The notes beneath the pieces were generated by a model that was not told the origin of the DNA, made no database searches, and saw nothing but the letters and a program-made list of their open reading frames with translations. A stretch of DNA of 64,000 bases from Neurospora intermedia (lineage: Eukaryota > Ascomycota > Sordariomycetes > Sordariales > Sordariaceae), in NCBI GenBank assembly GCA_037102815.1, contig BTPP01000005.1, positions 1,054,001 through 1,118,000 on the forward strand, written 5' to 3'. Positions within the stretch are counted from its first letter, which is position 1; every line of letters starts with the position of its first letter. Positions 1 to 14,152 of this stretch are shown piece after piece. Position numbers and translations under genes: made by a program.

Positions 1-505
1 TTGGGGGGGGGGGGGGGTTCTGACCAAGCATATATACCACGGCAACTAAAGCGTTGCTTGTGAAGGGGAATGGGCAAGCGGGCAAAAGGATATAAAACGA
101 TTTTGGGACGTATTTCAGAATACCGAACTACGTACCTATTTACCAATCATGCTACTGGCACCTATCTAGCGATCACACCCTGTTAAGTATCTTATACTGA
201 AAAGGCGCCTTTTATATGCAGATGCGAAACAAAGCGAAACATGATCTGTTCATGTGTTCACTTTTTACAAACCTTTTCCAAATTAGTGACTTCAACATCT
301 CCGACATCTATTTCTAATATGTCGAACAAAAAGGATGGCATCATAGCAGGTTCTTCCTTAATCCCCTACACCACAAAACTACAGCACCGCGCCACAAGCA
401 GTTCAGTACCCGATCAGGGGTGTCTTGCACATGACTCGGTGAGGTGTCGAGAAGCAGAGCAAAAAATAAAAAGAACTTTGGTACTAATCGTACCAAATCG
501 CAACT
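1..505. other. Left-edge non-coding DNA with poly-G tract
   Basis: No convincing gene is visible. The window opens with a run of 15 G (3-17), a homopolymer that is either a genuine microsatellite or an assembly-edge effect. The rest is AT-rich intergenic sequence in which short open frames lack Neurospora-like codon choice. Confidence 0.6.
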
Positions 506-577
506 CGATCCACCCAGGGGTCGAACCTGGAACCTCCTGATTCGTAGTCAGACGCTCTGCCATTGAGCCAGCGGACC
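506..577 (-). tRNA. tRNA-Arg (anticodon ACG)
   Basis: Read on the minus strand the 72 nt fold as a complete cloverleaf without an intron. The 7-bp acceptor stem GGTCCGC/GTGGATC has two G-U pairs. The D-arm is GCTC/GAGC, and the anticodon stem TCTGA/TCAGG closes the loop CTACGAA, which gives anticodon ACG (read as ICG for CGN arginine codons). The T-arm is CCAGG/CCTGG with the loop TTCGACC. The discriminator base is G at 506. CCA is not encoded, as usual in eukaryotes. It should supply one of the main arginine decoders; the A and B boxes for RNA polymerase III lie inside the D- and T-arms. Confidence 0.93.
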
Positions 578-1160
578 TTTGAAGCTTAACTTGTTGGACT
601 CTCTTTTCAGAACTTGTAATTATAAGCCCATAGTTGTTTTTTTTCTTCTCACCCCAATTCTGCACAATGAAACGTGTGTGTGTGTGTGTGTGTGGTTGAT
701 TGAATTAAATGTTTATTACATTTGCCATTGGTACTGTATAACGTTGAAACTTGTTAATTTTGATATAGAGAATATCTAACAAAAAGTTTGTGTTTGTGGA
801 CTATGGCTGAATAAAAGTGCAAGAGAGGGTCGGACAAGAAAAGAAAAGGGAGGAAGAAAAAAGGATACAAAACAATCTTCTAAAAAGGAAATCAAGATGC
901 CCAGGTAGCTGATGCCGATGTGAGAGATTGAAGTCCTGTTTTCCCTTCTTTCTTTCGTTTCTTCCCTTTCTTTCTTTCTTCCTTGGTTGGTTGATATGCA
1001 ACTTCCCGTTTCTCTTTCCTAGCCCCCCTCCTTATGCATCTAACCAAGTCCCGGGCCTATCAATTTTACACTTTGTAATCACAAATTCCCGTTCCAGTTC
1101 CCGTTCTCCCTATTTCCTGTTCCCAATCACTATTCTACTACCTAGTACGAAGCAAGCGAT
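578..1160. other. Intergenic DNA between the tRNA and gla-1
   Basis: This stretch is non-coding and holds a short TG microsatellite at about 675-694 and pyrimidine-rich tracts at 940-1020. It serves as the 3' flank of gla-1. No gene is seen. Confidence 0.6.
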
Positions 1161-3103
<1,943 letters not shown>

Positions 3104-6100
3104 GGCGAAGTAGGTCAAGGGACTTGTCGAGAAGTCTGTTGCGTTGGAGACCAGGCTGGTGGTGAAATCATGGTTGCTGAGGAGGACTTGCTTGAGGTTA
3201 TATATTGCGTCCATGTTGTCTTGTCCAGGATGTTGATGGGCGACGATCTTGTCTTGCTCTCGCTTGGCGTTAACCCCCTTTGGAGGCTGAGGCCTGTATT
3301 CTGACGTTCGAGTTGCGGTCCGGCTGGTGAACCCTGGTCGTCTAAGTTCGGCAACCTCAGCTTCCACTTGCAAGGGCTTCGGAGGAGAGCCGGGGTGTCG
3401 GTTTGTTGCACTCGCGGGTTAGAGTCGTCGATGGGATGGGATAGGATGGGATGAGACGGAAGCGTAGGCCGTGTATGTGCCTAGGTGAATTATGGAAGGA
3501 GAAAGAGTTGGAGAAAGGGCCGAGAGGACGGTCTTGAGTGCCATCCGGGCCATTATTAGGTGAGGCTCGGTCCTTTTGACTCTCTTGGATCTTTGGCTTT
3601 CTGGTCACTGGTCACGTCACGTCACGATCCTCTTCCTTTGTGGCGCGGCAGTCCCACTGCTCTATCTGCAGGAACGCTTGCTCGCACTGCGCTCTCCCTT
3701 GTCTCATTGGTATTTGACCAGTCCGAATCATTGGAGCAGAAAGGGGGGACATGATAAGCATCTTGAGTGAAAGAGAACGTGCGGTGTTATGGTTGGTCTA
3801 TAGAGACTGAGAGCGGTATGCTCTACACTAAGCGGTACCAAACCAGGAGAGAGTCCTGGAGCTGCTGACTTGGGCGAGTGGACAGTGTGGTTGGCCGAGA
3901 TTGGCCGGGAATGGATCCAAGATGGAGCGAGAGAGCTTCAATCCGGCAATGACCTAATCTCGCCGCGGGCGTCGTTTACCGTCGCATCGAGAAATGAATG
4001 GTGGCTGCCATCGATAGGCAGGCGTCAGTGTCACTGCCGTCATGTCGGTGTGTGTGTTCATGGTGAAGGAAATGAGTGGATGGCGCATTTTTGACTTGAC
4101 TTGCTTCAGCTTTCATGTGAAATCGGCACACGGCGCACTGCAGCCTGGGATCTGGAATGGAAGGGAAGCGGCGTTCGGGTGGGTACATACACAGTAAGTA
4201 TGGGGCAGAGGTACCTACGGTTACATCTTCCCTTTTGGCGCCTGAAGTTTGGTTTGGTTTCCCCATAATCTCGTTCGTAATGGCGGAGAAAGCCCCATAA
4301 TGCGGGGAACTATACCGTGACCTCTGAGTGTCATGGGAACACCATGAAACCTCGTGACTTTTCCGCCCTTCCCTTTTGACACCTGCACACATGGCAATGT
4401 GATGCACTTTGTACTTTGTGAAGCCAACTTTGTCATACCTAGGGTCTGGAACTGGGAGAAACATACGTAGTGTATATCACGGCCCGCTAGGTGCTCACTC
4501 CATCGTTACGAATATCGATCTCTTTTTAGTTGGAGGCTCACGTCGGAGAATACTCGTTCTAGCATCTCTCCATCTCGTGTCCTAAGCTTGGCGGAGGGTA
4601 TACTGATACACTACTAGTCTTGCAAGTCTGGCCACCAAAAAAACGAACCACGGGCACATCACCCTCTGTGAATGGGAGCAGTCTCTTCTCCTCTCCGCAA
4701 TCACTGCTACCCACGCCCAACGATACGCGTCTTCATCATACGTCAGCTCGTCCGGCCGACAAAACTGTGACAAATGATGGTCTGCCGTCGCCGAGGAGGT
4801 CCTTCGAAATCGGGCCGTCTCGATCTTGGGGCCGTCCGTGGCTTCTGGGGGAAGTGCTTGGGGCCGTTTGGGACTGCTTGGAAAAGGCCTTGAAAAGCCT
4901 GATGGAAAAGGACCGCGGACGGGCGCTATGCCGAGGATAGAAAGTCAAGTTGGGGAACCTGGAACACCAAAGTCGGGCAGACAAGCATGTCGGAGCAACC
5001 TCACCTCCCCCGGACTTTTCTTTTTTCTTGGCTGCGGGCAGATACATGACAGGACCCCTGTTCCCCAAATTCACAAAGGAGGTCCCGCTCCGGCAGCTCG
5101 GCTAGCGTGGAGTGCGGCTGGGTGAGATCTGGGGGTGGACTGCGTTGGAGTGCCGACTGCATCTGCATTCGCGGCCGTTGTGTCAGGAACAGGAAGGAGT
5201 CCGATCATGCTAAGAACAGGGGTGATTTTGCGCAGGATTTGTCGGAATTGAGGGAGTGCGACTTATGCTGAACTATGTATGCGACCATGTTCCAGTTACG
5301 TTCTCGAAGCAGAACCCTTCGAAGTTATCACAAAAGGTGGGAACAGGGAAATGTAGTGTATGAATATGTTTCTTCTAGCTAGGCCGAATATATCAAATCG
5401 GGTTAGGGTCAACAGTCACACAGGTTGGGAATAGCATCAGTCTATGACCCACAACTTGTTCCCCGATGTCAATGGCCAGGTCTCTCAAAGACCGGCATAA
5501 CTTGACGGAATTCCGGTCACGCCGCCGTTGAGCCGGGGAGCACTAAATGGACAAAAGCTGTCTCACAGTTTCAGATCGCAAAGAACGATCTGGAAGCACC
5601 ATCATAGCACCCACGTGTCTATCAAAGATGCACCTTGAAGAAAAAGGACCCAGACTATTTGCGTGACGTGCAGTAGCAACTGGACGTTTGACATGGGGAT
5701 TCCGCCGAAAAAGGCCGACCCCAAAAACTTGCACTGAGAAATTGGACGTTTCAACTCTCGGCGTTTTACTTGGACAGAGAGGTGCATTGACTCCATTCCC
5801 AAAACCACGGTGGCGGTTGAATACTACGGTATGGGGCGAGACGCCGCGACCTCGGAGATTCCCAGTTGTGAAGAAACTAATGTTTCCAATACGCGGATGA
5901 GAACAGTGGAAGCCGATGCTACTCTAGGCCAGCAAATTATCTCGAGACGGTGAAATTCTCAACACCAGGTCGGTCCTTCTTGATGACAGAACATCTCACT
6001 TCACCAAACATGTGAGAGTCAGGGTCAAAGTCAGACGATGGGCTGGCAGCACGGCAGACGGACGTTTGAACATCTCATGTCCTAGCACGCATGTGAAAGC

Positions 6101-7024
6101 ATATTGGCGGGGATTGGGCTGGCTTGACTTGATACCAGAATTCCAAGAGTAATGGGCATGGAATTATCTGACATGTCGGTACGAATCCCGACTACTCATC
6201 TTCACAAGGGCAAGCTTTAAACGCCATTTGATCAAAGAGGGCAGCAATCAAAACACATGTGTTTACGGCAGGAAATGTGGCAATTGTCATGGTTTCCCCC
6301 AGCCTCATAGGACGACGTCCTCGGCGAACGGATTGGAATATGACTTCCCCTACATCATCCGGCGCTCCCCAAGCTCAAGCCTTGCGGCGAACGAGGTTCA
6401 CACCGGAGTTCGGTTCTTCTGGTGACCTGTCGGATGGAAATTGACATCATGGAAGAACGTAAAGTCCTGGATGGCTCCTTGGTTGCCGAACTGCCTCAGC
6501 ACTCAACCCTAGCTACCTACAAGTGCAAGCACGAGCTGGCGGCAGAGGAGCGCTGGGCACAGGTCCGTGAGGAGAAAAAAAAGAGAAGGAGGAAGAGTTG
6601 GGCGCGACGTCCCGCTTGATATACGAAAATTTTGGAGGTGGGGTCTGTGCATCGGGTGCCAAGCTAGCCTTGCAAGTTTTGGTGGATACTGCGCAGGTAG
6701 GTACCCGGGACGTCGCCTTATCTTATCGCATGGCTCCAGCCACCTCACTGCAGTAACCTAGACGTACCTACAGCCAGGCCCAGACTTCAGTTCTGTTGTT
6801 CGCCTGCCACTCGCTGTCAGCCTCAACTGACGTCCAGCGATTTTACTGGCAACTTTCACTTCACTGTCGGTCCATGTCTCACTACTTCTGATCATTGTGC
6901 ATCGTCCCTTCGCACACGCGACCCGGAATCTTGACTCTCTTTTGGCACCTACGACCGCATCCTAGCCGACTCGCGATTGACACCGCATTACCATCACATA
7001 TCCCTATCGAAAACTGATTTCACA
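3104..7024. other. 3.9-kb divergent intergenic region (gla-1 / SART-1)
   Basis: The promoter regions of gla-1 (-) and the SART-1 gene (+) lie here. Open frames are short, lack C-ending codon bias and show no recognisable motif. CTACCTAGGTACCTAC-like AT-balanced words, common in Neurospora non-coding DNA, occur near 6690-6770. I see no RNA gene or repeat family. The length would suit an extended regulated promoter for gla-1, but that is inference. Confidence 0.5.
3199..3206 (-). promoter_or_regulatory. Possible TATA box of gla-1
   Basis: An AATATATAA element on the minus strand lies about 97 bp upstream of the gla-1 ATG, a normal distance for a strongly inducible fungal gene. The call rests on sequence and position only. 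Confidence 0.45.
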
Positions 7025-9044
7025 ATGGACGCCGCGTCAATCGAAGAGCTCAACAAGGTGCGACGGGCAATGGGCATGAAGCCCCTGCCCGTCCCCGGCG
7101 AAGCCCCCAAGGCTAGATCACCCACTCCCGAAGGCGAAGACAAGGGCAGCACCCTCGAGACCCGCGAAGCCGCATCGTATGACAACTACAAGAAAGCCCT
7201 GGAGGCAGAAGCCGCAAAGAAGAAGCGTGAGGAGAGAGCCGCCGCTATCAAGAAGGCCCGCGAGATGGCCCAGCGCAACGCCATCCTCGACGGCAAGGGC
7301 ATAGCCGATGACGTGGAAGACGACGAGCTTGATGCCAAGGCTTGGCTCAAGAACCAGAAGAAGCGGCAAAAGAAGATCGAGGCGGCAAAGAAGGCCGAGG
7401 AGGAGAAGGAAGCGGCGGCGGCGGCAGCGGCGGCGGCTGAGCACACAGCTAGAGATCTGGCCGGCGTCAAGGTTGGCACGATATGGACACTTTCCTCGAG
7501 AGTGGCGACCAGGTTCTCACGCTCAAGGACACCGGCGTGCTGGATGCCGAAGAGGAAGGGGACGAGCTCGAAAACATTGAATTGCGCGAGCGAGAGAAGC
7601 TGAACGAAAGACTCGACCTCAAGAAGAAGAAGCCGCTTTACGACCCCAACGATATTGACGAGACGGGCGAACGAACGATTCTGTCGCAGTACGATGAGGA
7701 GATCAGCGGCAAAAAGAAGAAAGCTTTTACACTTGGGCAGACAATTAGGACAACGACAACGACAGATTCTTTGGCGGACATTCTAGACAGTGCACCTGTT
7801 CAGAGAAAGGGGCAGACAGTTGATCTGGATATGCTCGGTATGTTATGCCCTCTTCCTCACACCTTTGATTCATGCTAATGTTTGTGCCAACAGACGATGC
7901 CCCTGCACCAGTATCAGATTACATGGATGCTTCCGAAGTCAAAGTCAAGAAGCCGAAAAAGAAGAAGACCAAGTCGACAAGGCGACGAGACGATGACGAT
8001 GTGCTATATCCAGGAGAGCCGGAAGCTCCAGCAGACACAGAGCAGCAGATGGACATCGATTCGGAGGCTGTGACGTACACGAAAAAGAGGAAGACTTTTG
8101 ACGAAGACTTTGTCGACGATGACGATCTGCAACAATCCTTGGCCCGCCAGAGATCCGCGGCGTTGAAGAAGCGAAAGACGCGACCCGAAGAGCTTGCCAA
8201 ACAGCTGCGTGAACAATCGAACCAACCAGAGTCGGAAGCCGCCGAGGCTGGAGGGATTGTTATCGACGAAATCAGCGAGTTTGTTGATGCTCTCCACGCA
8301 GAGCGCGAAGAGGAGAAGAAGGCACCAAAGCCAAAGCCTCAGCAACGGACAGAGACAGCGGTTACAGCAATGGAGGAGGAATCATCAGACGAGGAAATGG
8401 AAGACGCCGACAAGGATGGGCAGTCTGAGCGGGCCACATCGCCGACCGCTGAGCTTCCCACAACCGGCGTCGAAGAAGAGAAGCTCGTGGCCCAGGGCAT
8501 GGCTGCAACATTTGCCCTCCTCAAGGACCGCCGCCTCATCGACGCCGAGTCCCGCGGCGGAGAGCTCGTCAAGAACTTCCGCGAGAGTGCCCACTTCAAG
8601 GCCGAGCTCGCCCGCCTCATGAAGAAGTTCGACGAGGAGACCCGTATCCAGCGTGAGCGTGATCGTGCCAGCGGCCGTCTCGACCGGATGTCGACCCGCG
8701 AGCGTGAGGAGTGGCAGCGCCAGCAGAACACGATCCGTGAACAGCATCAGGCACGCGTCATGGAGCAGTTGTTCAGGGAAGCCTACAAGCCCACCGTTGA
8801 GCTCAAGTATGTAGGCGAGGACGGCCGTCAGCTCGGGCAGAAGGAGGCCTTCAAGGAACTGTCGCACCAGTTCCACGGTAAAGGCAGCGGAAAGGGTAAG
8901 ACGGATAAGATGCTCAAGAAGCAGGAGGCGAAGAAGAAACAGATGGCACAGAGTTTCCTTGATGCCAGTCAGAACGTTGGCATGAGCACAGCGGCGTCGC
9001 ACCAGGGTAAGAAGCGCAAGGAAGCTGGTGTTCGGCTGGCATAA
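7025..9044 (+). CDS. SART-1/Snu66-family tri-snRNP splicing protein, frameshifted as given
   Basis: This is a homologue of human SART1 and yeast Snu66, a nuclear component of the U4/U6.U5 tri-snRNP. Exon 1 is 7025-7837 and exon 2 is 7894-9044, around a 56-nt intron (GTATGT, CAG, GCTAAT branch). Family signatures are the basic and alanine-rich N-terminus, the ILTLKDKGVL-like block (here VLTLKDTGVL), the LSKYDEE-like block (here ILSQYDEE), and the C-terminal ELSHQFHGKGSGKGK. The reading frame changes by one base near 7475-7478, between GVKVG and DMDTFLE, where GGCAC stands for an expected GGCCAC. As written the first frame stops at 7603 after 192 codons; with one base restored the protein would be about 654 aa. 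No splice site can explain the shift. It is either a sequencing error or a real lesion. The start ATG is in CACAATGGAC context. Confidence 0.9.
7838..7893 (+). other. SART-1 intron
   Basis: A 56-nt intron with donor GTATGT, branch-like GCTAATG and acceptor CAACAG. Removing it joins ATG-CTC-G to AC-GAT and keeps the downstream frame. Confidence 0.9.
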
Positions 9045-9956
9045 GGGACGACGTGGAAGCTTGAAATCACGTACGACTGGGATTTGGAGCGTCGAGAGAT
9101 GGGAGTTTGGTTTATACTATACGAAACAAGGTGCATACAACCCTTTTTATCCTATCATCTACCTTCAAATTCATTGGACTCGCTGACACGGGACGAGCCC
9201 TCTAGCGTCGTGCACAGGTAAGACGTAGATCATTCCGTCGAGTCGTGATCCCGCTGAGTTACCGTTTGCCGTGAAAAGATGCACTTGTAATCATTCTGTC
9301 CATGACAAAAGCATAACCACTGGTTGGTGTAGGTCACTGGAACGTCCGGAGAAAATACCGTAAGTCACTGCTTAAACCAGCACGGAATGGAGAGAGCAAA
9401 TGATAGCTGGGTTGTCAATCCCAAAATAAAACATTATTATCCTGTTGTATCTCTCGGTATACGCATTTCGTAATCCTCAATGCCTCCGTCCGTTCGTCGC
9501 CAGAGCCAAACGCGTTCTTTTCCGGCCGTGACCTCTGGCCAAGAAATCTGATGTTTCGTCCACCAACTCCTCCTCTACAGATTGTTCTTCCAACCACCAG
9601 AAGTCGTTTCCCTCGTTTTCCGGTTTTCCTTGGTATGTTGATATCGTGGGTATCTTGGTCGTCATCCCTCCTCCGCTTCCCGAGGTCTCTAAGGTCCTGC
9701 AACGAAGCTTTCTCCCACCCTTTCAACTCCACCATTGTGCTCAAACCACGCTACCCCATCCCGTCCCATCCTATCCTTTTCCTCATCCAAAGAAAAGGGA
9801 TTCCCCTCGCTCTCCGGCCTAGGTGATCGCCAATGACAACAAATGTGTGAGCCCCCCGTCCTCATCCTCCTCCATACTCCCTCCTCCCTACTCTCTTCCT
9901 CCCTTCCTGCATCTCATATTTAAGTCCCCTCCTCCTTTCGCACACATTTTTCCCTT
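9045..9956. other. Convergent 3' intergenic region
   Basis: This holds the 3' flanks of the SART-1 gene (+) and the small membrane-protein gene (-). Pyrimidine-rich stretches lie at 9850-9950. No gene is seen. Confidence 0.5.
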
Positions 9957-10172
9957 TTACGCATCTTCCAAAATCCTCCCACCCCTCGCGTTATCCCCTT
10001 CCATCCTCGGGCCCCGGACAAGCAAGTCTGCGTAGGCGCGTGCGGCGTCGTGGTGACGAGTTTGTATCCACCACATGAAGAAGATGATGGAGAAGAAGAG
10101 GGTGACCCAGATCAAGACCATGCGGTTGGAGCGCCGGCGGGGGGCGTAGGGGGAGAAGTAGTTGCGGGCCAT
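9957..10172 (-). CDS. Small single-pass membrane protein, 71 aa
   Basis: I do not recognise the family. The frame starts at an ATG in the context CACAAAAATGGCC, a typical fungal start, and the first 45 codons are strongly C-ending like the neighbouring real genes, which argues that it is coding. The protein has a short basic N-terminus (PRRRSNR, about residues 11-17), one hydrophobic segment at about residues 18-36 (WVTLFFSIIFFMWW in its core), and a charged C-terminal half. That layout suits a type II or tail-orientation organelle membrane protein, perhaps mitochondrial or ER, but no function can be assigned. It converges with the SART-1 gene and has a 2.2-kb upstream region shared with the DJ-1-like gene. 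Confidence 0.7.
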   Translation of the reverse strand: MARNYFSPYAPRRRSNRMVLIWVTLFFSIIFFMWWIQTRHHDAARAYADLLVRGPRMEGDNARGGRILEDA

Positions 10173-12368
10173 TTTTGTGATGTGTTGTGGTGCGAGGGTG
10201 GTGGTGGTGGTTCGGATGTCGCGGGATGTGATGATATGGGTAGGTATGTGTATAGGTAGGTTGGTGTTTTGAAGTTTGTCGAAGGTTGGTGAAACTGAGT
10301 CGATGGTTACGACTCGCTGTATTTTTGCCGTAGAGGTAGGTAGGTACTGTAGGTGGGTTTCAATCCAGGCCGGCTAAAGGTGTTTCGGCTTGGAAACTTG
10401 AAAAGAAGTATGGTTGTCGAAGGATCAGGTGAGAAATTGCCCCTGTGGACGGAGAAACAAAACAAAAGTCAAAATGACGTACGGCTAGCAATGCGCCGAA
10501 CAGCGAGGAGCAGCAGCACCTAGCTTACCTAGGTTGCGATGTTGTCAACTTTTTGGCGGTCAGCCGATAGTGGATCTAGAAGGTGCTGAGGTCCCCGCTG
10601 GGTGGGTCGTGCACTGTTGGGCAGCACGTGGGTAGGCAGGACACTGTCGTCCTTCCTTCTTGTGACCATGGACCATATCTCAACACCACTCAATATTTGT
10701 TGATGCTTTTATCATTGACGCGCAGAGATGAAGGAAGATGGACCTTACATGAACTCGACATTCGTAACGAAGACAAGAAGAAACGCGAAACCAGCAAGTT
10801 CAATCGGTCCGGTGCGATAAATCGTCTACCACCATGATACCCATTCGTTGGGACGTTACTTCACGGTTCTGGCGCTGCTGTTGTTAATCCCTTTTTATAA
10901 TCATGAGCTTTAGCATGGCCGGTAGGTCGGTAATTGTCTTCCGGCCTTTACTCGTTATAATATCCTGAGCCTGCTTTAAGCTCAGCTTGTACAGAGGTTT
11001 GGAGAGTTTTGCGGTGAACGGTGAACCGCTGCGAAAGAGTACCAACACTTTCCGAACAGGCCGAACCTAGTAAAAGAAGGTCTGGTGGAAGTATTGCATA
11101 TATCTGGAGTTGTAAACCTGGAGTAGGATGGACGGACATAGAGCGGTAGATTAGTCCGCTGGTTTGATGCGCCAACCTGACAGGGTGGAAGATGTGGTGG
11201 AAGGGACATCCGATGAAGCTATCCTTGAGCGCGAGACGGCAGATATAACCCTAATCCGACAATTTTGGCAGGCGGTTTTGGTGGGCGGCAACTACTCCTC
11301 CTGACAGCCTTGGCACTACATCCCCATGATTGACGACGCCGTCATCATTGTCAAAGACTGTCAAATCTGAGGCAGGAAGCTTGGGTCAATATCACAACAC
11401 CAGAAGCCAGAGCATCGAGTCCAGTCAAGGTATGTCTGACGGCTTCCCGCATGACATTCTCCAGCGTCCCGTCTATGAAACTGAGCACTTATGTGACATG
11501 TTCACCTGCGTTTTGGATTTGCGTACCAGTGTAAGCGAATCAAGGTCTATGTCTAATGGCGAGCTACTATTTTACATGTCGGTCCGTCTCTGAATTCTGC
11601 TTCTTCTGGATTATCAATCTTGGGAAGTGTGGTCTTGAGCTTATAAAGCACTGTGGTATGTCAGCGTCAAAGGTTACACGAGTTTAATCGAATTTCTTCC
11701 GCTGTCTGGTACCCCGGAGGACAAGCCCACATCCCACAATTTACGGCAGCCTAAAAATTCTAGTCCCGTTGAGCATCGGAGGTTGGGACGGCCTGACAAG
11801 GTCTACTTCCGTTGAGCATCGGAACTTGGGGCAACTTCATATGGGAGACAGTTTGTTTCCGGGAAACCGTGGCATCGTACGTGTACAACTAACGAGTGTA
11901 TAGTGCTCGCATCGGATCACATACTTGCTCAAACATCACATGTCAATGTTTGCTAGCGATGAACACCAAGTCTCGTCACCTGGTAGCCACCGTGATAGGT
12001 ATGCTGCTGTGTGGAGGTGAGACCTCATGAGGAGATTTGAGCTGGCTGTAAGCCTATGCGTGACGAATTGTTTGCTGGAAGGAACCGACATGCATGGAGA
12101 TGGTGGTAGCTCGGTGGTTCGTTGGGGATGTCAAGTCTACCGTACGTAGAATCTCTCTTATCCAGCTGGTCTGGTAATGAACATGGAAGCTGGTGAATAC
12201 AGGCTGCCCTTCAGGTTTTCGTGGAGATTGTCGAGAACAAGAAAAGACATATAAGCATCACTCACTCCCATCTTCTGCTCCAGGAAACCAACAACAGCCA
12301 TCAACCATCCCACTAACCCAAACAACCTCGACAACGACAACATCAACAAACAATTTCCAACCACCAAC
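10173..12368. other. 2.2-kb divergent intergenic region
   Basis: This contains the promoters of the small membrane-protein gene (-) and the DJ-1/PfpI-like gene (+). A 15-bp direct repeat, CCGTTGAGCATCGGA, occurs near 11766 and again near 11809. The leader just upstream of 12369 is CA-rich, like many Neurospora 5' UTRs. No gene is seen. Confidence 0.5.
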
Positions 12369-13479
12369 ATGCGCTTCTCCATCCTCACCACCATCCTCAC
12401 CCTCCACCACCTCCACCTCACCACCGCCGCCATCCTCCCCCACCACAAATCCAACCTCCAACTCCTCAAATCCCTACCCAAACCCAACCCAAAGCCCGGC
12501 ACTAACCCCTTCCCAACCCCCGCCAACAACACCAACAGCAACTCAACCACCTACCCAACCCCCAAAACCTACGCCCTCCTGCTCTTCCCCACCTTCGAGA
12601 TCCTCGACGCCTACGGACCCATCGAAATCCTTCAATTCGTCGGCCACTTCCACCCCATCCGTCTCCTCATCTTCTCCCTCCAAGCCCCCTACTCCTCCGG
12701 TCTCGCACCCGTCCTCACTGCCCCGAGTCTACTAGCATCTTCGTCGCCCATCAACAACAACAACAACAACAACCCTCTGAACAGCAGTTTCTACCCAACC
12801 TTCAACCCCACCCATCCGATCCCCACCACGGACCAGCAGTGGGAGGAGATGCGCGAGGTGTTGGAGAGCGTGGATGTCCTGATGGTACCCGGCGGCGAGG
12901 GGGTGTACAGTCCTGATTTGGAAGGGAAAGGTCGGGAGCTGGACTTTTTGAGGAGGATGGTGGGGGAATTTGGCATTGGAGGCAAGCAAAAAGGACCTGG
13001 AGGAAACAGGGATAAGTACTTGGTGACGGTGTGTATTGGTGCTGCGGTGGCGGCTAGGGCGGGCGTGCTGGATGGGCGGAGGGCGACTACGAATAAGATG
13101 GTTTGGGGCGAGGTGACGGCTTTGGGAGAGAAGGTCAAGTGGTATGTTTTTTCCACGATTCTTTTTTGTTCCTTGGTTCCTTTTTCTTTTCAGGTTCGAT
13201 TGGGAGTATTGGGGCTTTTGAAAAAAAAAGAAAAAAGGCTTCTTGCTAACAGTGCAATGAAACAGGGTCTCGCCGGCTCGATGGGTGGTTGATGGTAACA
13301 TCTGGACTTCGTCAGGAGTCACGGCGGGCTTGGACTTGACCTTCGAGTTCGTCAGGCAGATGTACCCGGACGGAATGGACATGGCAAATCTGATTGCTGG
13401 AGCGATAGAGCATGAGCCAGTGATGGACTGGAGATATGATCCATTTGCTGAACGGTTTGGTGTTCCGCCGCAGAACTAA
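12369..13479 (+). CDS. Secreted DJ-1/PfpI (GATase1-like) family protein
   Basis: Exons 12369-13141 and 13266-13479 flank a 124-nt intron (donor GTATGT, acceptor CAG) and join as VKW-VSPARW; the product is 328 aa. A signal-like N-terminus (about 1-21) is followed by a Pro/Asn-rich spacer. The DJ-1/PfpI fold is indicated by FEILDAYGPIEIL (74-87), a central VLMVPGGEGVY (170-180), the nucleophile-elbow motif TVCIGAA with the likely catalytic Cys222, then AGVLDGRRATT, and a final WTSSGVTAGLDL block. The usual histidine after ATT is Asn242. A poly-Asn insertion lies at 129-135. Relatives include isonitrile-hydratase-like enzymes and uncharacterised ThiJ/PfpI proteins; the substrate is unknown. It converges with the chromodomain gene. 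Confidence 0.88.
13142..13265 (+). other. Intron of the DJ-1/PfpI-like gene
   Basis: A 124-nt intron with donor GTATGT and acceptor ACAG, containing a poly-A/T-rich middle. It restores the tryptophan codon TG-G and the conserved C-terminal block. Confidence 0.85.
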
Positions 13480-14152
13480 GGGGCAGTGATGTTGGATGGT
13501 GTGACTGACAAGGAGGTGGCAGAGGGATACGATGTCTTGCGTGAAGAAAAGAGTTGGTCATGTATCCTTGTGTTGCGAAAGTTGAAGGGAGTAGAGTTGG
13601 GTGGGTACCGAGTTGTAAGGCAACTATATATACATTGACTGGCTGGTGGTGTTGGAGTGTCTGAGGCAAGGGAATTACATAGTTAACACTGGTGGTCCTG
13701 AACGCCTCCCCATACAACGAACTATGTTTATGATTTGAGTACACGAATTCTGACCATTCTTCTCCCGTAACTTTTACAAGTTCCATCGTGTCAAGCATAC
13801 AAAAACACCACCTCTATCCTCCACCCATTGCCCAGAACCAAGCTTTTTGTAGAAATGTTCGTTACACGGAGGAAACATTCAAGGACTTTGTTAACGATTG
13901 TAACGTGACTCTCGCCCCAGCCGCCCTTGCTTTTGAAACGCCTGCTCTTGCGGCCATACATCCACCACCACCCTCCCGCTGCCGCTCTTCGCCCTTGGGA
14001 ACTGCTTGTATCTTGCTCTCTTTTGATAGATGCCAAGGCGTTACTCGATGCGGGCACCTAGGGCGGATAAATCTCACACCTTTGTGTACGACCAGCTGCG
14101 ACTTTTTGTTGGACGTACTCGTAGTAGTTGACGTCTCCGACTTGCCGCTTCC
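13480..14152. other. Convergent 3' region
   Basis: The 3' flanks of the DJ-1-like gene (+) and the chromodomain gene (-). No further gene is supported. Confidence 0.5.

Noticed and set aside
5405-5412. GGTTAGGG as an interstitial telomere repeat (also near 53085)
   Set aside because: Only one unit each time, which is expected by chance.
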